From: Sarocladium kiliense | Taxonomy: Eukaryota > Ascomycota > Sordariomycetes > Hypocreales > Sarocladiaceae | NCBI GenBank assembly: GCA_030734395.1 | Contig: JAUZTG010000029.1 | Location: 620,001 to 684,000, forward strand | DNA: 64,000 bases | Reading direction: 5' to 3' | Part shown: positions 61,986 through 64,000 of the stretch, one piece after another | Layout of the letters: each line of letters opens with the position of its first letter | How positions within the stretch are numbered: the first letter of the stretch is position 1 | Notes under the pieces: generated by a model | What the model saw: only the letters and a program-made list of their open reading frames with translations | What the model was told of the DNA's origin: nothing | The model's database searches: none | Position numbers and translations under genes: made by a program

Positions 61986-64000
61986 ATGAGTGGCTTCTAC
62001 AAGCAATATCTCGAAGGTAGTTCTTCATTGCCTCAGATGGTTCTGACCCAAGTGATTTCTGACTTATTCAATTAGATCTTTGTCGGAGACGAGGTTGGGA
62101 CGATCCAAAATTTGAAATTTTTCAGAATGCAGATGGCTTCACAGCTCTCGCTCTCGTCAATCACCGCGAGTATCAGACTGATCTCGCGTACGAATCAGAA
62201 GCATTGGCTTTGGAGAATGTCGCCATGCGTGCCTATATGATTTGCAGGAACTTCTCCGTTAATGGAGGCATTATTGCAAGAAATGGTATCGTGCAAGGCG
62301 TACCAGTAGGCGACGCAGAAAGTAAGATTGGCAGAGGGCGCAGGTCTAAGGCTCTAGGTCGGCTAAGAACGTCCATTAGTAGTCGGGCGTCAGCTTCTGA
62401 TCAAGAAGGGTCAAGTTACCAATTTTCATCATCGGAGGTTACATCAGGGTACGACAAGGTGGATGATCGGGCTTGGACAGTGTCGCTCAGAGATAAAGCT
62501 GTCCGCGCGACTGGGCCTTCACAAGCGCAGGAACAAGACCCGGGCACAAAGGTCCCAGACAGTCAGTTTCAAGGGCCGGCTCAGGTGCAGGACCTACTTG
62601 AGGCCCTAAGAACACAGAACTACAACAAGACACAGTTGTTGCTGGAGAAGCATTTCGAGGAGGTTGCCGTGGGAGAATACGCCTGGCTTGCAGAATTGCG
62701 ACAGCTGGGCTATTCAGCTCTAGAGATGACGGATGAACTGATGGAAAAGTTCATCAACGGGCCTTGGATTTTCGAGCCTTTCAAAGTACCCTTGCTACCG
62801 ACGGTGGGCCTTGAATTTCATCTTCCAGGCTGCGTTCACAGCTCAGCGGTCTCGCCAGACGGAAGAGGAACGCACGGCAGAAGATCAACCGAACCTTCGA
62901 CAACAGATATAAGAGACAAGGGAATCACACTGTCCACGAAAGAGGCTATTGAATATCTCTGTGGAGTGGGAGGGGTCAGGCCAGGTCCAGAAGGAACGAA
63001 TGAGCTCGATTACGGATCCGTGAGCTTTCAGAGAGACGGTTCCACCGCAACTGTTGCTCTTATCGGCCCAGAAGACAACGGTGTGGTTCAGGAGATCTTA
63101 CATAATGTTGAACAAGCGGCTGGGGCTTTGCAGCAACTTGGTGGATGCTGCGACTCATTCACATACCTTTACGCCCGGGACGACCACGTCGAACTGTATC
63201 GCACTTCATTCTCCGCCGTTCGTCGTCTACGCGATTTGGATGCAAGACAGCAGGAGTTGAGTCAGGATAGCTCCGATGTGGTTGGAGTTATCTGTGAGAT
63301 TATGCCATTCTTCAATCGAGCTTTCCTCTCCGGGATTTGGCTGTCTGATCCTGGCGCCTTCCTGAGGCATTGCATGTATATTTCTGCACAGTTCGTGTCT
63401 TTGGCATTTCTGTTCTATCTACAGGCACACTGTGGGCCATTGAAACCATTTTACCTAGACAAAGGCGTGGAGGAAATACATCTGGTGGGCCATGAGATGG
63501 AAGATGCGACTGCCGAGGCCTACCGAGGGCTCATGATCAGCAGCTCCCTTGTACATCTCACCTGCATGGGAAAGATGACTGGGGGTCCCGTATTCGCATT
63601 CCATCACACAGCTACTCCTTCAACGGCCGCTTGGATTGATGGATGTGATCGACCGCCCCAGAGCAAACTGGACTTGTTTGCTTCCCCTGAAGCCATTCTG
63701 GACACTTGGGGTCCAGGCGTCATGGTGGCCTCAGCTAAAGAACCTTGTTGGCTGCGTTCTATGTCTGTGGGCGACGGAATTATTTACGCTCCGGCTAGAA
63801 CCGATTCTTTGCTGTACACTGTGTCGATAGGCGACGATGTTATATACCGCGTAGGTGACCGCGATCGAGACCCCGTATTGCATTGGAGTAGTGACCCTCT
63901 GGCTGGGCGTGGATCGACCTACTACTTCTCCAGGGCCGCGAAGGCTCGCATAGCTGGTGGTGTTGTGGAGAACCAAGAATGCCATGCTAACCCCACCACT
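61986..64000 (+). CDS. large uncharacterised fungal protein (5' part, runs off right edge)
   Basis: Exon 1 61986..62016, exon 2 62076 to beyond the window; at least 652 residues with no stop before the edge. The intron has GTAGTT, TCTGACTTA and AATTAG, and joins MSGFYKQYLE to DLCRRRGWDDP. The N-terminal 80 residues (LVNHREYQTDLAYESEALALENVAMRAYM) resemble the dsRNA-binding-like fold (DRBM-like) seen at the start of many ascomycete proteins. A Ser-rich disordered stretch follows, then a helical block around YAWLAELRQLGYSALEM. A second helical region ends in SPEAILDTWGPGV and a short beta repeat (SVGDGIIYAP then SIGDDVIYRV). This last pattern occurs in uncharacterised ascomycete proteins often linked to ankyrin or STAND modules downstream, which cannot be checked here. 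Function unknown. Confidence 0.75.

Overview
This window is nuclear DNA of a filamentous ascomycete (Pezizomycotina; class not resolved). The evidence is short spliceosomal introns of about 50-130 bases with GT..AG ends and CTRAC-type branch sites in most genes, a fungal N-terminal-domain protein, an AA9 lytic polysaccharide monooxygenase, Dal5-type MFS transporters, a DUF7136-like protein and typical fungal housekeeping genes. I found no rRNA, tRNA, CRISPR array or intact mobile element. Where a gene has introns the exon coordinates were read by hand from splice signals and reading phase.

Layout. 1-1271: 5' part of a fungal N-terminal-domain protein. 2064-19500: a run dominated by oxidoreductases and transporters: a methionine-type amino acid permease, a glutathione S-transferase, an FMO, a mitochondrial-carrier-like protein, a Baeyer-Villiger monooxygenase, a Dal5-type MFS, an NtaA/SnaA/DszA-type flavin monooxygenase and a second Dal5-type MFS. 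This may be a catabolic cluster for a sulfur- or nitrogen-containing organic compound. 20811-31929: a secreted alpha/beta hydrolase whose nucleophile position is Ala, a DHA1 drug/H+ antiporter, a cytosolic alpha/beta hydrolase, a small secreted cysteine-containing protein, a zinc-finger-like nuclear protein and a DUF7136-like GPI protein. 34229-41954: a secreted M28 aminopeptidase, thioredoxin reductase and UDP-GlcNAc pyrophosphorylase. The last two are core genes and suggest the chromosomal backbone.

43096-57219 is the most striking part. Two intronless genes diverge from a 1.35 kb intergenic region. One encodes an 810-residue neprosin-type peptidase domain fused to a seven-repeat beta-propeller (lectin-like). 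The other encodes a 3445-residue protein with the architecture of the TcA subunit of bacterial insecticidal Tc (ABC) toxins: a VRP1/SpvA-like N-terminus, a PA14-like segment, ABC-toxin N region, neuraminidase-like region, alpha-helical pore region and TcB-binding region, plus three unusual Cys/His/Asp-rich insertions. No TcB or TcC gene is in the window. Absence of introns in a 10.3 kb gene among intron-bearing neighbours, together with the bacterial architecture, suggests horizontal acquisition. The pair is the best candidate here for an undescribed system.

57721-58482 is an AA9 LPMO. It is followed by a 3.5 kb gene-poor block and, at 61986, the 5' part of a large uncharacterised fungal protein that runs off the window. 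Gene-poor stretches (35.8-38.7 kb, 58.5-62.0 kb, and shorter AT-rich patches) hold minisatellite-like repeats and possible decayed elements.
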